Shown here: piece by piece, positions 23,019 to 35,237 of the stretch
How the letters are laid out: each line of letters begins with the position of its first letter
How positions within the stretch are numbered: position 1 is the stretch's first letter
Assembly (NCBI RefSeq): GCF_001949145.1
Contig: NW_019091437.1
Coordinates: 623,539-687,538, forward strand
From: Acanthaster planci
Taxonomy: Eukaryota > Echinodermata > Asteroidea > Valvatida > Acanthasteridae
Length of the DNA: 64,000 nt
Direction of reading: 5' to 3'
The notes under the pieces: generated by a model
What the model was told of the DNA's origin: nothing
What the model saw: the letters and a program-made list of their open reading frames with translations, nothing else
The model's database searches: none
Program-made: the position numbers and the translations under genes

Positions 23019-24500
23019 AATTAACATATATGCACACTCACTTGCACCTGAAGCCTCTAAAAACTGTTGTCCAGTAAGGTCCTTGTATGGACCGGACTTA
23101 ATCCACATAAGATTCTCACTGCCTGCATGTTATGGCCCTCTTTCAGGTCCCCACTAGGAATGTAAGGTTGGCTCACACATTTGTAACCACAGCTGACCTG
23201 ACAGAATTTATCTGAACTGGATCTACACGTAACTGGACAAAGTCAAGGTTTTTTGCCAGGATTTCGGAAACTGGCCATGTAAAGAAGAAAATGTGGCTTT
23301 GTTCATGTACATACGTATGTGCATAACTGTACATGAACACGTGTACATGTTCAATGTGCAACATGACAACCCACATGCAAGGACATTCCATTATTTTCAA
23401 TGGCTACTGTCATCAGCTGCAGTGATATGAAAGATATACAGTAAACTAAACTCAGGTTCAGTCGGCACTCTTGGTACCCCCAAAATTTGTGACGACTTAC
23501 ACGTAGGCCAACTTTTATTGTGGTGCAGTGGCCCCCACCTTTTTGACGGGGGGGAGAGGCCTGGCCCCCCCCCTCTTTCTCGACGGGGGGGTCCCCCCAC
23601 TTCTTGCAGGACCTGTAATTGGGTGGGGCTTAATGGATCATGTTAATGGCTGACGCCAGATGGTCTAACAACTCCCCCCCCTTCCACTTTGAAATCATTG
23701 TGCCGCCGGTGCAAAGCAGAGACTGGTAATCACTGGAATCAGTGAACTACTCACGCTTCTTTGGCAAGACTCTTCTGCCATCGACTCTAACTGTAACTTT
23801 AGTGTATTAAATGGAAAAAGCTGAAAAAAAACAACAACTCAGGTTTATTTTACTGAAAACTCTTTTTGATACTGTGTAGGTAAACATGAAAAAAAAAGCA
23901 TGTGATACATAAACTGTCTAACTGTAGAGGGCACACTTCAATGCAACTGGTCTGTCCAGGTCACTGGAACACTACGCTCAAGCATGAAACACAGCATGAA
24001 ACACGAGTAATGAGTTTTGTCAATAAGGTAATGGGGAAAAAGACTCCAGAAATATGGATGACTTTAACTGAGAGTCAGACTGTGGTGTAGGTTGTTCACT
24101 AATTTATATACAACACCAGAAGGAAAACCATGAGCAGATATATGTCGGTTTTGGACACGTGGCAATCTCAGACTGATTCTGGAAGCTTAGAGGCAAGAAT
24201 CAGATGAGACTTGTGGGGGTATGTGCTCAGTATGTGCCAGTGGGGCTGATACTAAGACCATTAGCCCAATACAGTTTACTGTACATTTCGAATGACGACT
24301 TGCACAGTGAGGTTATGGGGCTATGATAGGGATTCTAACTTTAAGGGTGTTTGATGTTCCGCGGAGTGGATTTTTCTGATGTATCTTGTCACAAGTGCCA
24401 TGCTTGGAAAGACTTGCCTTTTTTTAATACGAAGCTGGCCTAAAATGCCGCATAGTGGCACAAGATGGAGAACTTCACTGTGGATATATGTTGCGTAAGT

Positions 24501-24586
24501 AATGCGCCTGCACAGTGCATATTAATGCACAGGTGCAGGTGCTGGGCCAGGCACCTGCACATTAACGTGCACTGCAGAGGCGTATT
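24501..24586. ncRNA. 86-nt imperfect hairpin, miRNA-precursor-like or foldback remnant
   Basis: AATGCGCCTGCACAGTGCA pairs with TGCACTGCAGAGGCGTATT, and CAGGTGC with GCACCTG, around a short loop. The size suits a microRNA precursor, but conservation and expression cannot be judged here. No counterpart was noticed downstream of gene B. Confidence 0.25.
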
Positions 24587-27500
24587 GCTTGTTTGCTTGA
24601 ATGGTGCCCATGGTGATTACACCTGTTTGGCAGAGTTCCTCATCTTATGCCGCTATGTGACACTATAGATCTTTGGTCAGGATCTATCCCTGAATTATGT
24701 CACCTTTTTTAAAACACAGCTCACATTGTATTCACATAATCCTAACTCTCTTTGGTACATGTATGTGCAAAACCATCTTAAAATTGGAGGACTCAGGACT
24801 GTATGCCCCTCTGCGAGGCAGCAGATGGTCACTGTAGTGTCCGTGATTTGATTGAGTCGGCTAACTGATGGAGATAACTTGGTGTTACAGTCAAACGTGA
24901 TTGACAAACTAAACCTTAAGATGGTTTCGGGGTTACATATTGACATTCAGCATATGAGTAACAGGGTATGTAATGCTAAAAGCCCTTACACAAATGAAAC
25001 TTAGTCCATCATTGAGCGACTTAGTCAATACAGTTTTGGACAGTGTCTCCATTTAATTCAAGATGTTTTAAGTTTGCAACTCTTGCTTTTCTGTCTCCAA
25101 ATCATGATTTCATTTACTTTATACAGCAATTGCACCTGTGTAAAAATTAAGATCACATATGAGAGGGAGTGCTGAGAATTTGGAATGGTACCCCAGTATA
25201 TGAGCCATGTCTCAGACTGCCCACATTTTATTTTATACTGCAGTCAACTACATGTAAAAAAGGCTTTGAGTTAGTTTTTTGATACATTTTAAGGGAAAAG
25301 AAAGTTGTACAAAGTTTGCATGTTAGAAAAATAATCCTTTGGAGCCTTCTAAAAGAAGGCAAAAACACAGTGACCTAAGCTTCTTGCTCACACAGAGAAA
25401 CTTGGTTCAAATCTCATATTGGTAACTTATTGAACCGTGGTTGAACCAGTCACCTCATTGTCGCATCAAGTGATTAAAACAATTCCTGTAATAAAAAACA
25501 TTTCATTCTTCGAACTGGGTTTTACAAGAATGTGAAACTCATAAAGGTGAAGCTGGTGGTGAGCTACATGTAAAGACCATCCTGATGGTTGTTAGCTTGC
25601 AAAAGGTTCTTAAAGCACGATTTAAGAACTAACAAATCTGGTTCATGCTGCGATTTTATTGTCGGAGCAATTCAACCGAACTGAAAGTCCAGTTGAAATT
25701 TGAATATACTGAAGAATTCAGTAGGGTTTAATGGTTTTAAAAAAAATCAGTTTATGATATACTGGCTTCTAAGGGCATTAAATGATGTTGATTAAACTAT
25801 TACTTTTAAAAACTTTAGCACTTTTGGCTTTATCGTGTACGTCACCACTAATGCCCTTTACAAATTTATACAAATGTGGGGTATATCTTCAGGAAAACCC
25901 CTACAAGAAATTTTCAATGGTTTATTTTGCGCTCTGTTGGTAACATGATTTGCAGCATCTCCATGTGAGACTACGGCATTCATAAGTATCAAACACAGCT
26001 ACGGCTCTTCACCACTGCTTCTTTTGATCAAAATTCGAAGCTGTAGTTGTAGGAGACTGGACTGGAACATGGCTATCCGTGTCATGTGCCATAGCATGCA
26101 ATCCCATGTGTTAAGTCAATTGATAAACCGGCAGGGCTTCACTGAACATTTGTGCTGTTGATGCCCCAGGCAATTTATGGAATCCGTTTTTAGAATGAAG
26201 GGAAAGAACTTGGCCACATGTTGTTCAGATTTGATGCCTTACTTATCATCAGGACTCCATGATTTCTAGATCAAACAAATTTGGGTAACTTTAGAACTAA
26301 TTAATTAAAGTAAGAACTCTTTTGAGAGCCAGGAACTGCTTAGTTCAGGTGTGCAGTGTCACGTGTTACAAATCAATTCTTGCCAATTTCCTTTTTGCCC
26401 TCCATGAGTGCATTGCTCGCATGGATTTGTATGTAAGGAAAAACACCAACAGCTAATTAAAGTTTAGTCATTTAGGGGCATACAGTGTTTATAGTATGCT
26501 CAACTCATGTTATCTTTATATTCTTATGTTTTTGTGGGCCTGTAAGGTAAACATAATAAATGGTTTTCTGAAATAGAATTTTAGATTTTTAAGCCTTAAA
26601 GAGTTGCTAAAATAAATTGTTTTAACACGGACCTCTAAAATTGCACCTTTTTGTCACAGTAAACCTTATTGTCAACTTTTATGTCACTATATCAAAGGGT
26701 ATTTTACCACTTTTGGGTTTTTTGCTAATGAGCTTTTCCATATTCATTAGCAATAGGAAAGCACACATGTAAACAAAGCATGATGTCATGATGTAGATCT
26801 GTATATTTTTGTGCACGGATCCCATTACATGTAATTTAAAGGTTACTTTAGTGTCCATATCGTGTGTTATTGGGAAAAGTGATTATCATGGAATACTTGG
26901 AAATGAAGAATTCAAGTTTTTGGGATGCCACACCCTTATTTGTCTTCCAAAGATGTCTCAAATTATATTCGTATCTAGAAAGAAAAATAAATACAAAGTT
27001 TCTGAAATGAACCTAAAGTTTAATTGTCTGTTGTTACAAAAATCCAGCTTTTGATCTTACAAGTCTTTAATAAGTTGGTTTGAATACTTTGTGGCCTTCC
27101 AAATTTAGAAACTTGATGTACAGGACATCCCAAATCATTTTGATTTCACTCTGAATACTGGAACACTGTGATTGAGTGTAACTGCATATTCAGTACATTA
27201 GAAAGATTTTGAATCGATGGGATGTTGACAGAACCATCAAAGGTTTTCAACAGTAATCCAGGTGAGAGGAGATTCTTTTCAGCCCTTCTTCTTTGCTTAA
27301 CAATTTGCGTATCAATTGTAATTTGCATTCTTCAATAAAGAAATGTTTCACTGCTTTAGTTAGAAATCAGAATTTCACAGAGGTACGCCACGTGTTAAGT
27401 TGGTAAATCATTTTGATTCCAAAATGTAAATTGCTTGGTTCAAGTCCAATAAGTTGTTTGTTTCATGAAATGAGAATGTGCCTTTTCCTGTGCCTTATTC

Positions 27501-28467
27501 AGTATTGTGTATTCTGTGCAATGGATACATGCTGTACTGAGGAGTCGAACATTGTTACACACACTTATTTACAACGTAATAGTACACTGTACAGCAACAT
27601 GCTTCACTCTCTATGCATGCTTTGCATACCATGTAGTGTGGCGCAGAACACAGCAACGCTGGTGAGGAATGGAATACCGGGACTCTGAAATATGGAACCA
27701 GTGATTGTCACTGCACCCAATCAGACTACTCGTCGCTGTTAAGAATGGAGACTTGTACAGAGAATAACCCTTGTTTGAAACGGGCCCCAAATAGGTTATG
27801 GTATTACCTGAATTATGTTGTAGCTTCAGGGTTATTATGTGGGGTTGGTAGCTTAAAGGAAGGAGAACAAAATGTTTGGTCGACTGGGGTTGGCTTGTGT
27901 GCCGTAGTGGGTAAGGAAATGGATTAGTGTAGGTTTACTTTGTTGGAAACTTGGAGGGTTTTTTCTTAGTTGTTTTTCTTTTCCTTTTCAACTTCTTTCC
28001 TATTAGAAAGATCAATTTTGAAGGGTTATTAGATTTACTGCCCGAATTTGTAGCCCTGAGGTATATTTTATTTAAGGACAAAGCTCACTTTAATATATTC
28101 TTGATATTTCGTCCTGGTTCTAAACAGGGGTTATTTTGTGTAAAAACCTTGTTTGTTAACACCGGTGGGTTGTCAGATCAGCCGGCTAGTGATTGCCATA
28201 TGTGAGGCTTAGGGGCTACAAAATAGAAATCAAAGTATCATGTGAAATTAGAAAAGTGTTTGAAAGCAGTTGACAGTGTTGAAAACCACCATGTGATGGG
28301 GTTCTTTCACAATGATAATGGGTAAATTGTCTGGGGCTATTTAATGTAAATGGTTGATAATCATGACAAGCAGTGTACAAGGGACTCCAAGCATGGATCT
28401 ATGATTCACGTGATAACATTACTCTTGGCTCACAGGATGACTCGACACTCAATCCAATAGGTCCTTC

Positions 28468-28590
28468 ATAATCACAATGCGCGAAATCTGTCGACCCAAT
28501 GTGCGTTTGGAATGGGTCGACAGAGTTCACACCTTGTGACTGGCCAATGCATTGCAAACTCTTGGAGGTGCACTATTGTGAAATGCCCAT
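28468..28590. mobile_element. Palindromic MITE, copy 3, at a deletion junction
   Basis: GAAATCTGTCGACCCAATG and GGGTCGACAGAGTTC form the centre, followed by GGCCAATGCATTGCAAACTC. It sits where the left copy lacks about 4.4 kb present in the right copy. Confidence 0.65.
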
Positions 28591-28963
28591 AGTACAAGTG
28601 CAGATCCAGAGGAACATTGAACACAGCTAGCATGTGGGGCTCTGGACAGTTTAGATCATCATTGTACTTTATTTTACACTTGAAAGGATTCCAGGTTGGA
28701 AAAGTACCTTCATATTATTTGCTATTAAAATGTCCTTCATTGTTCCACCAACCCAAAATCTTGGTATTCCACTGTGTAAGTGGTATAGGAGAATACATTT
28801 TGAGACAAGGCATACTTATACTTGTGATGAAATCAATGCCTGTGCAGAAAAATTTGAATTCCAGTTCATGGTCTTCCAGTGAACAGAACCTTCAACCAAC
28901 AGGTCTGAAGTAAGTACTGATGGAAATATTCTTAAACTTGCTTTTTTCTTGATTACAACTCAC

Positions 28964-29299
28964 CACTGCACACAACTGACACATCTTGTGACCTGCTGCA
29001 TTTGAAGGGCCCACCACGTCGCATATAGTCCACATTGCACTCCCCCAGATTGGCCTCGGTGCCGTTGCAGCGTTGGTTGGTCATGATGACTGGCAGGGTG
29101 CTCGGTTGGAGCTGGATTTGCACAGCTATCTGCTTAGCACCGATGTACCCCAGCTGTTTGCAGACAACCTGGGCATCCTTGAGGTCCCAGAACTCTTCCT
29201 GGTGAATGTACAAGGGTTGCGACAGGGTTCTGGAATTGCACAAAGTGCCCCACATCTCCATCCTACTTTCATACTCATTCCCCCCCTCAAACTGCTTCA
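28964..29299 (-). pseudogene. C' remnant of SRCR exon 3, still open
   Basis: 336 nt, against 366 in gene C exon 3, with the same acceptor and gtgagt donor. Two 15-bp in-frame deletions remove DIRLAG and part of VEIFFNG, which are core strands of the SRCR fold. All six cysteines remain. The isolated position suggests it is not used. Confidence 0.78.
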
Positions 29300-29813
29300 C
29301 TGGATGTGACAATAATAGGAATAATCTTGACTTTTAAACTTTCGGGACCTGGAGTACTTGAGGTGTTTGCAAATTGACAGTAGTAAAATGTCTATAAAAG
29401 GGACTGAGTTTTCAGAATGTATGTTTCACTGATACATAGGCTATTGTAGTATCTGATAAACCGTAATAATTATGCATGGTCACCATAGGAGATCGCCAAA
29501 TACATTTACCTTGTAAGTCATGAAATCAAATTTGAAGTAAAATGCTTACAACTTTCAGGGTCAAATTTAGCCATCACTGACCAATATCTGTGCATGCATC
29601 TGCGAAGTTGCACTTCTGGGTTTATGGGAAAGGATGAATTTGCCCACTTGTCACAAGACGGAAGCTTTCTTTTACATATAAATGGAAGACTTTCCACAAG
29701 CAGAGAATGTTGGATGTATGTGGCTGAAGACCAAAAAATATGCTTTTGTTAATGTTAGCTCTGGAATCAGTTTCAACTTGCTTTACTGTAACGAAGGAAT
29801 AAAATAAAAATAC

Positions 29814-30091
29814 TGTAGCGTCAGAGCTGGATGACCAGTGGGGGTGCTAGCATGGCTCCACGGTAGAGCTGTATAGTGGGCCCCTACCAGTCAGCCAGGG
29901 CAGGGATACCCATCGCTGTGGTACCTGCGAAGTTTATGGAAGCACTTCTTTTGGGTGTGTTTTGGAGTTCATACCAGACAAGAGTAATGTATTGAAACTA
30001 AATGGCCGAAAGCCAAAAAAAACCAAGTAGAAGACTCTACAGTGTCTTTTTTTCAGCGTGAGCAAGACCCATAGAGGTTGTCAATGTTGCA
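29814..30091 (+). mobile_element. 5' LTR of a retrotransposon remnant
   Basis: 278 bp starting TGTAGCGTC and ending TTGCA, directly before a primer binding site. A second TGTAGC start with the same following sequence (GGTGGGGGTGCTAGCATGG) is at 31186. Confidence 0.65.
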
Positions 30092-30092
30092 A

Positions 30093-30110
30093 TGGTGGCA
30101 GCAGTGGGAT
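30093..30110 (+). other. Primer binding site, tRNA-Leu-like
   Basis: TGGTGGCAGCAGTGGGAT is complementary to a tRNA 3' end including CCA. It fits the acceptor end of a cytosolic leucine tRNA with one mismatch. It lies one base after the LTR. Confidence 0.6.
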
Positions 30111-31185
30111 GCTGAAGGGGAAGACAGATGAATTTTTCTCTTTTTTTTTGGCGTGTACAACCTGAGTCACATTGGTCTCAGTGGCATCTGACTCGCCACT
30201 CGGCCGGGATGCAGGCTGGAATAGGGCCTCAGAGATTGTGGGTCAGCCTGGTGGACAGGGGACAACACCGCATTTTTCAAGGATCAGTTCAGTGAAAAGA
30301 CACTGTTCCTCACTGTTGATGAACTGGACTCCTTTTTCAAGCAGGTCAGCCAAGAGAGTTTTACTCTGGAAGCTGTGGGCGGGAAGGGAGCAGTGACAGT
30401 GAGCCAGGCCAGACGGTTGAGCGACATACCATGCATTGTCTCCACGGACATGGTAATGGTATGTGCTGTGTCCCCCACAGAAATGCCCTGTGCTGTAGAT
30501 GGCGGCGAAGCAGACTTAATTATGTTCCAGTCGGAACATTGTTGAGTTGCACCTTTAAATGCAACAGAAGCAGAGCTTAGTTTCAGGACACTTGATGTTT
30601 CTGTCGGTTCACCTAGTGTTGGGGTCCACAGGGAATCACCCCATGTTGAAGACGGTATCAAGGCAGACATTCTGCTCCAACCGGAACGTAGTGAAGCTGT
30701 GTCGTTGCAGTGGGGGCGGGGCTTCATCCTGGGACTCTTCTTTCCCAAACTACAAGAAGTGACAGTGTCCACAGGGATGCATCCCATGCTGACAATGGCA
30801 GCACGGCAGATACACTTTTCCATTTGGAACACAGTCAAGTTGTGCATGCCATTACAATAGGGTTGGGGCTTCATCATGTAGCAGGGGCAGAAACCCATCT
30901 AAAGACATCCAACAGCCCATGCCGTATTCCTTTCTGGAAGGAACTCAATTGGCGAACAGAAGTCCACCGGCAGCCACCACCCAGCGACGGGGTATCTCGA
31001 CACCCACATTTCTATAGCAATTCCTGTTTTCTAAATTAATGTTTGGCTACAAGCATTTTTCATCTATTTCCTTTTTTTGTGTAAAAGTTGCCAGTGCTGG
31101 TGGGTTAGACCTCTGCGGGCACCAGGTCGCTGGTGCTTGCCATCTTGTTCTGGGACACACACATGAGAGTCCTTGAAGATGGCCG
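30111..31185 (+). mobile_element. Internal region of the LTR element, degenerate
   Basis: No protease, reverse transcriptase or integrase motif is seen. On the plus strand a broken frame from about 30290 to 30860 shows a loosely repeated unit (for example MPCAVDGGEADLIMFQSEHC and VEDGIKADILLQPERSEA), interrupted by stops. The element is a short non-autonomous or internally deleted copy within pseudogene C'. Confidence 0.45.
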
Positions 31186-31800
31186 TGTAGCATTGGTGCT
31201 GAATGACCGGTGGGGGTGCTAGCATGGATCCACATACAGCCCACAGACATATAAGTTTACACGTCTAGCTGTGATTCTGGAAAGTATGGTCAAACAATAT
31301 GCGAAATATGGGCAAACAATATGCGAAACGGTGGATGGCAGCCCACGTCCAGTACGCGTTACGCCAAATGCACTTACGTTGCCTGTATTTGTTTACTAAT
31401 TCCAAATACGTTCACCTTTTTTGCTCTTGGGTACTGGTTTATCTTCTTTTCAAATGTAGCAACTGAAAGCGTTTTTACAATAATTTATTATTATTATTAT
31501 TTTGAATTCCTATGGGCCAGATAAAAGTAAATAGAGGATTTTTTTTACAATCGACCAAATGGCATCATAGAACTTTATGCCTGGAATTCTTCAACGGGGC
31601 ATAAATTACCTATAATGAGGGGTGAATTTTGCCCATGTTTTGATTTTAGTTGGGCGCCGCGAAGATCACGAAAACGCTGTAGTTTTGAATAAGACCTGGT
31701 GGGTCTATGCGTGTGTGGTAGAGCCGTGTGGTGGGCCCCTACCAGTCAGCCAGGGAGATCCGTAATTGCCAAGGCACCAATACAGTGGTTGGCAAGTTTA
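31186..31800 (+). mobile_element. 3' LTR, apparently split by ~475 bp
   Basis: 31186-31236 matches the start of the 5' LTR, and about 31712-31800 matches its next part (GGGCCCCTACCAGTCAGCCA). The 475 bp between do not match and may be a nested insertion. Confidence 0.45.
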
Positions 31801-32895
31801 AATTTGATTGATGACCATACAAGTACTTCGACTTCCTCTGATCGAACACATGCTAGTCGACGATGGTTGGACTAGTTTGGCCAAATATTTGCAACCAGCC
31901 CATCCATAAACAGTGCAGAAAGGTCCACTTATAAGAAAAATGCCTGGAAAATGCCATTTTCAACTTTATTTTTGCTACTCTGACCTTCCTGTGGCCACTT
32001 TTTCTCCCCTGGCACCAAATGACCTGACAGTGGTTGTTTATAGGGTCATTCGCACTTCACCTTCTGTCCATATGCACTTATGTCACGTACCAACCACTAG
32101 TTAACTAGTGGTCCTTGGTCAAACTTACCCAGTACTGTTTTTGGAAGCACATTAAGTGTTCATAGCCTGCGCGGTGCATGGTCTGAGCTTGAAGGACCTA
32201 ACGCTACAAATTACTTCTTCTGGCCAGGGAACCCTCTATTGTTACTCATATAGAGAACAATAAAGTTGTACATTCATAGTGCCACTACCAGAGTGCTGTA
32301 TGGTACATTGTCTGATCTACTGTATTTTATGGCTTCAGAGAACAATACGGTCGTAGTGTAGTCTTACAAGTGAAAGCACTGAATACTACATTTTACTATT
32401 AAGTAGCACTAATTAGTATTCAGGGCTGTTAGGGTTAGCTAAAAGACTCATAATGCCATGGCATCATATTACAAACAGCAGAAAATGTAGCCACACAGAG
32501 CTGGCCCATGTCAACTCAAGTTGTGGAACTCAAGCCAAACGCCAAAGACAGAGACGGGATTTGAAAAACCATGGTTGGGGTAGTTTTAAGAAACTTTCTT
32601 AAAACTTGTACATTTATCAAAACAGCTTTGTTTGTAAACAAGATTATTCTGTTTCGTTTCTTTGGACCCAGGGAGTGACAATTAACTGAATTTGTTTTTA
32701 TTTCCTTTTGGGGAGGGGGTGGAGACTTGTGGAGATATAAGTAACAAGGGTTAGGGCATTGTACGGTTATTGGTTATTGATCTTTTTAGCTCCTCGTAGA
32801 TTTTGAAATGATTCTTTGTTGACATCAAGCAGATTCATGTGGTGTGTGGCCAAAATGAATACGAGAAAAGGCGTTGGAAGTGTACTGTTACATAC

Positions 32896-33195
32896 CATTT
32901 GCCCAATTTCCGCACTCAACACCAGCAACCCCGCCACTGACTGCTGCAGAAGTGCGTGTATCTGACGCATGCTCACTGCACTGCACATAAGAAGGCGTGG
33001 TACGAAAGGGTGCTCCGTTCACGTGGTGCTATGCTGTTGCCCGCGCACCCAATTGGTGGTGGCCTCAGCTATGGTTCGTGACGCGTGGTAGGTTGGCGAC
33101 ATGCCCACCCCAAGAATCCAATGAGCTTCCATGCACGATGAGGCATCCTCGAAGATTTCTACCCGTCCCTAGGTAGGCTTAGCACTGGTACGCAT
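32896..33195 (-). pseudogene. C' remnant of SRCR exon 2 with stop codon
   Basis: It aligns to 59077-59403 from KPT.GRVEIFE to GNWANG. A glutamine codon has become TAG just before GRVEI, the core WT/VVCRQL region is scrambled by small indels, and the start of the exon is replaced by a LINE 3' end. The splice donor side (CAAATG|gtatgt) is preserved. Confidence 0.8.
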
Positions 33196-33199
33196 CTGT

Positions 33200-34934
33200 A
33201 CTTGTGGGATGGGCCCAGGGGCAGCTGCAAAGATCGTACAAGCGCCTAGCTAGCGCCGCGGCGCTATAAGATCTTTGCTACGTACGTACGCCTAACGGCC
33301 ATAGCATCCAGGACACATCACGCTAGCTGGTTTGCGCCTCGCGTGGGGAGATTGACGCAAATTTAAACCCAACCCATGAATGAAAATATTTCCCGACTGC
33401 CTCCTTGAAAGCCGTGACAGATGTTGCATCGACCACAGATTGTGGCATGTTGTTCCAATCCCTTACTGTTCTGTCGAAGAAGGTATTGTCAAAAACCTTG
33501 GCTCATCAGTCATGAGCCATTAGGCCCACGCCTATTCGCGCTTTGCGCGATGCTGCCATAACGTTAGGCATACCATGGAGGTAGGGATCTACTGCTACCG
33601 CCGTACAGGTACATGTAAAATCACGTCAACGCAGCTTTTGAAATGTTGTCCATAAGAGATGAAGCAGCGCACGCAAAATTACTAAGCAACATACTGTACA
33701 TGTACAGGAGAATATTATAATTGTGAAAAGCTGCTAGATCGATCGAGGTTCTGCTTGCCTACATGTAGGCCTACATGTACATGTATACCTGACGAGTTCT
33801 ACATGTACACACGTACGAGATTGCCAGGTTGGACGTTGTCTTCATTTCATTACAACGTAGTACGGTCAGGGAGTCCACCTAGGCTAACTACTGGAAGTTC
33901 CAGGTGCGGCTGAACAGCCCAATCACTGGGCTATACAGCTGGCTCGACTGTTTATACAGTATAGTCATCTACCTCCTGAGTACCGGCATGACTCTTCATT
34001 TTTTTCCAAAACTATTCAAGTAAGTCTGTGGCATGTGTGGAGCAGTCTTCATTAGATTTTCAATGAGTCGCCCTCATGAGCAATTTTCAGTCAAAACTAG
34101 AAGAACCATTATTGCAATTATAACCCCCCAAAATCAAATTAACCAGGTACCACTTTTCTGAGGGCCGCCTTGATAATCTCCGAAAGAGTGAATTCAGGAG
34201 GAATTTCTACCAAGTAACAAGGACCAATAGGGTCTGCTCTTTTGATGTCACATATGGTTTCCGTACGAGTGGCTTCTAAAACTGTGTTTGGCTGTCAGTT
34301 CAATAGTAAAATTCAGAAAGTGTTAACAATCCCACACAGTTACAGTGTATCAGAATTCCTGATGATACTACAAAATACTAAATGAAAATACAACCCTATT
34401 TAAAATGAATGAGACAAATGCCGATTTTGAACAAACTGAAAGTAAAATCTAAAACCAGGAAAAGGAAAAAATCTGATATAAAATATCATACGTAGAACTT
34501 TTAGAGTTTATTTTATATTTTGAAAGGGTTACCTTCTCATTTACTTCAGACACAACTTGAGATACTATTCACACTGTATGTAGAAATAACAATTTATTCA
34601 TGAAGTACCAACGGATCAGAAAATCCAAAATGCATGCAAAGGAGAAATTTTGAATCTCCCTGAATTAAGCCAGAGGTGTACTGCATTACGATAGGTCCTT
34701 AATCAACATGGTTGAGGTTTCTTAAGTGTGCATAAAAAAAATCATGTTCCTTCCTGCTAACATGTGGGCACATTGAAAGAGTTTGAGTAATCTCCAGTGA
34801 GTTTGTATATACCGGTAGCTATACAGCTGCAGCTTTTTTTCTTGTAGTACCCCCTTAAAAAAATGGGTACACCCTGGTGTGGCTTTCAGAAATAGTGGAA
34901 ATAAAATTTCTAAAAATTGCATTAATACTGAGTC
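33200..34934. other. Junction between duplication copies
   Basis: Holds the LINE 3' fragment (33220-33515), a GC-rich mini-palindrome (GCGCCGCGGCGC near 33255), TACATGTA words, and from about 33890 the left part of the right copy, matching 5860-6200. No gene is seen. Confidence 0.6.
33220..33515 (-). mobile_element. LINE 3' fragment at the duplication junction
   Basis: On the minus strand it encodes FFDRTVRDWNNMPQSVVDA and SVTAFKEAVGKYF, the WN-containing C-terminal motif of non-LTR retrotransposon polyproteins. It abuts the ruined C' exon 2 and lies between the two duplication copies. Confidence 0.65.
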
Positions 34935-35155
34935 ACACATTTTAGCTGATAAAGTTGGAAATGCAACACCACTTTACGCAGGAAGGATTGCGTGATGTCT
35001 GTTTGATGAAGGCCATCTGTGTTGATATCAAGTTGTGAATGAAAACTTACCCTAATTTTTTTTTTTTTTTAGCAAGCGCCCGTTCTTCATTCACCTGTTG
35101 GTGCCTGTAATGCTGCGATCTCACACCACTCAACTATTCTTGAAGTGCTCTCAGA
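34935..35155 (+). promoter_or_regulatory. Gene B proximal upstream block, possible 5' UTR splice acceptor
   Basis: Counterpart of the block before gene A. It has the same T run ending in AG at 35071-35072 followed by the same CAAGCGCCCG sequence and start context. Conservation may simply reflect the recent duplication. Confidence 0.4.
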
Positions 35156-35237
35156 ATGGCTAAAGTTGCTCTCTTTCACACTATCATGCCGATATGTTTG
35201 ATGTTGGTTAGTCCCGTAGCTGCACAGGAAAGTACAC
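35156..35237 (+). CDS. Gene B exon 1: signal peptide
   Basis: 27 residues, identical to gene A exon 1 except V for I near the cleavage site (SPVAA). Donor gtaagt, phase 1. Confidence 0.9.

Larger units (their letters stand above)
23019..28963. other. Region between gene A and pseudogene C'
   Basis: Much of it aligns with 47710-52800, the region after gene B, and so belongs to the duplication. It contains the 86-nt hairpin and the MITE at 28468-28590. The open frames here are not protein-like. The stretch 24100-26100 has no counterpart that I noticed after gene B. Confidence 0.6.
28964..33195 (-). pseudogene. Gene C': decayed left copy of gene C
   Basis: Two exon remnants lie in the same order and spacing logic as gene C exons 2 and 3. 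The exon 2 copy (32896-33195) has an in-frame stop and frame changes. The exon 3 copy is open but has lost conserved residues. The intron between them holds an LTR element. Sequences matching exons 4-7 are absent: similarity to gene C's 3' flank stops near 28440 and resumes near 28670 in the exon 3-4 intron. No signal-peptide exon is seen upstream. Confidence 0.8.
5850..33200 (+). repeat. Left copy of the ~26-27 kb tandem segmental duplication
   Basis: Head-to-tail copy holding gene A and pseudogene C'. Matching anchors in the right copy include 5860-6100 with 33890-34150, all gene A exons except exon 2 and the extra exon 7, 26150-26640 with 49250-49690, 27760-28400 with 52200-52800, and 28964-29299 with 57541-57906. 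The ends are approximate. Confidence 0.8.

Noticed and set aside
28617-28913. 98-codon plus-strand open frame near pseudogene C'
   Set aside because: It is intronic sequence homologous to the gene C exon 3-4 intron (near 57280-57490) and does not look like protein.
30284-30898. 204-codon open frame on the minus strand
   Set aside because: It lies opposite to the LTR element's own orientation and mirrors the repeated units on the plus strand. No domain is recognisable, so I treat it as a shadow frame.
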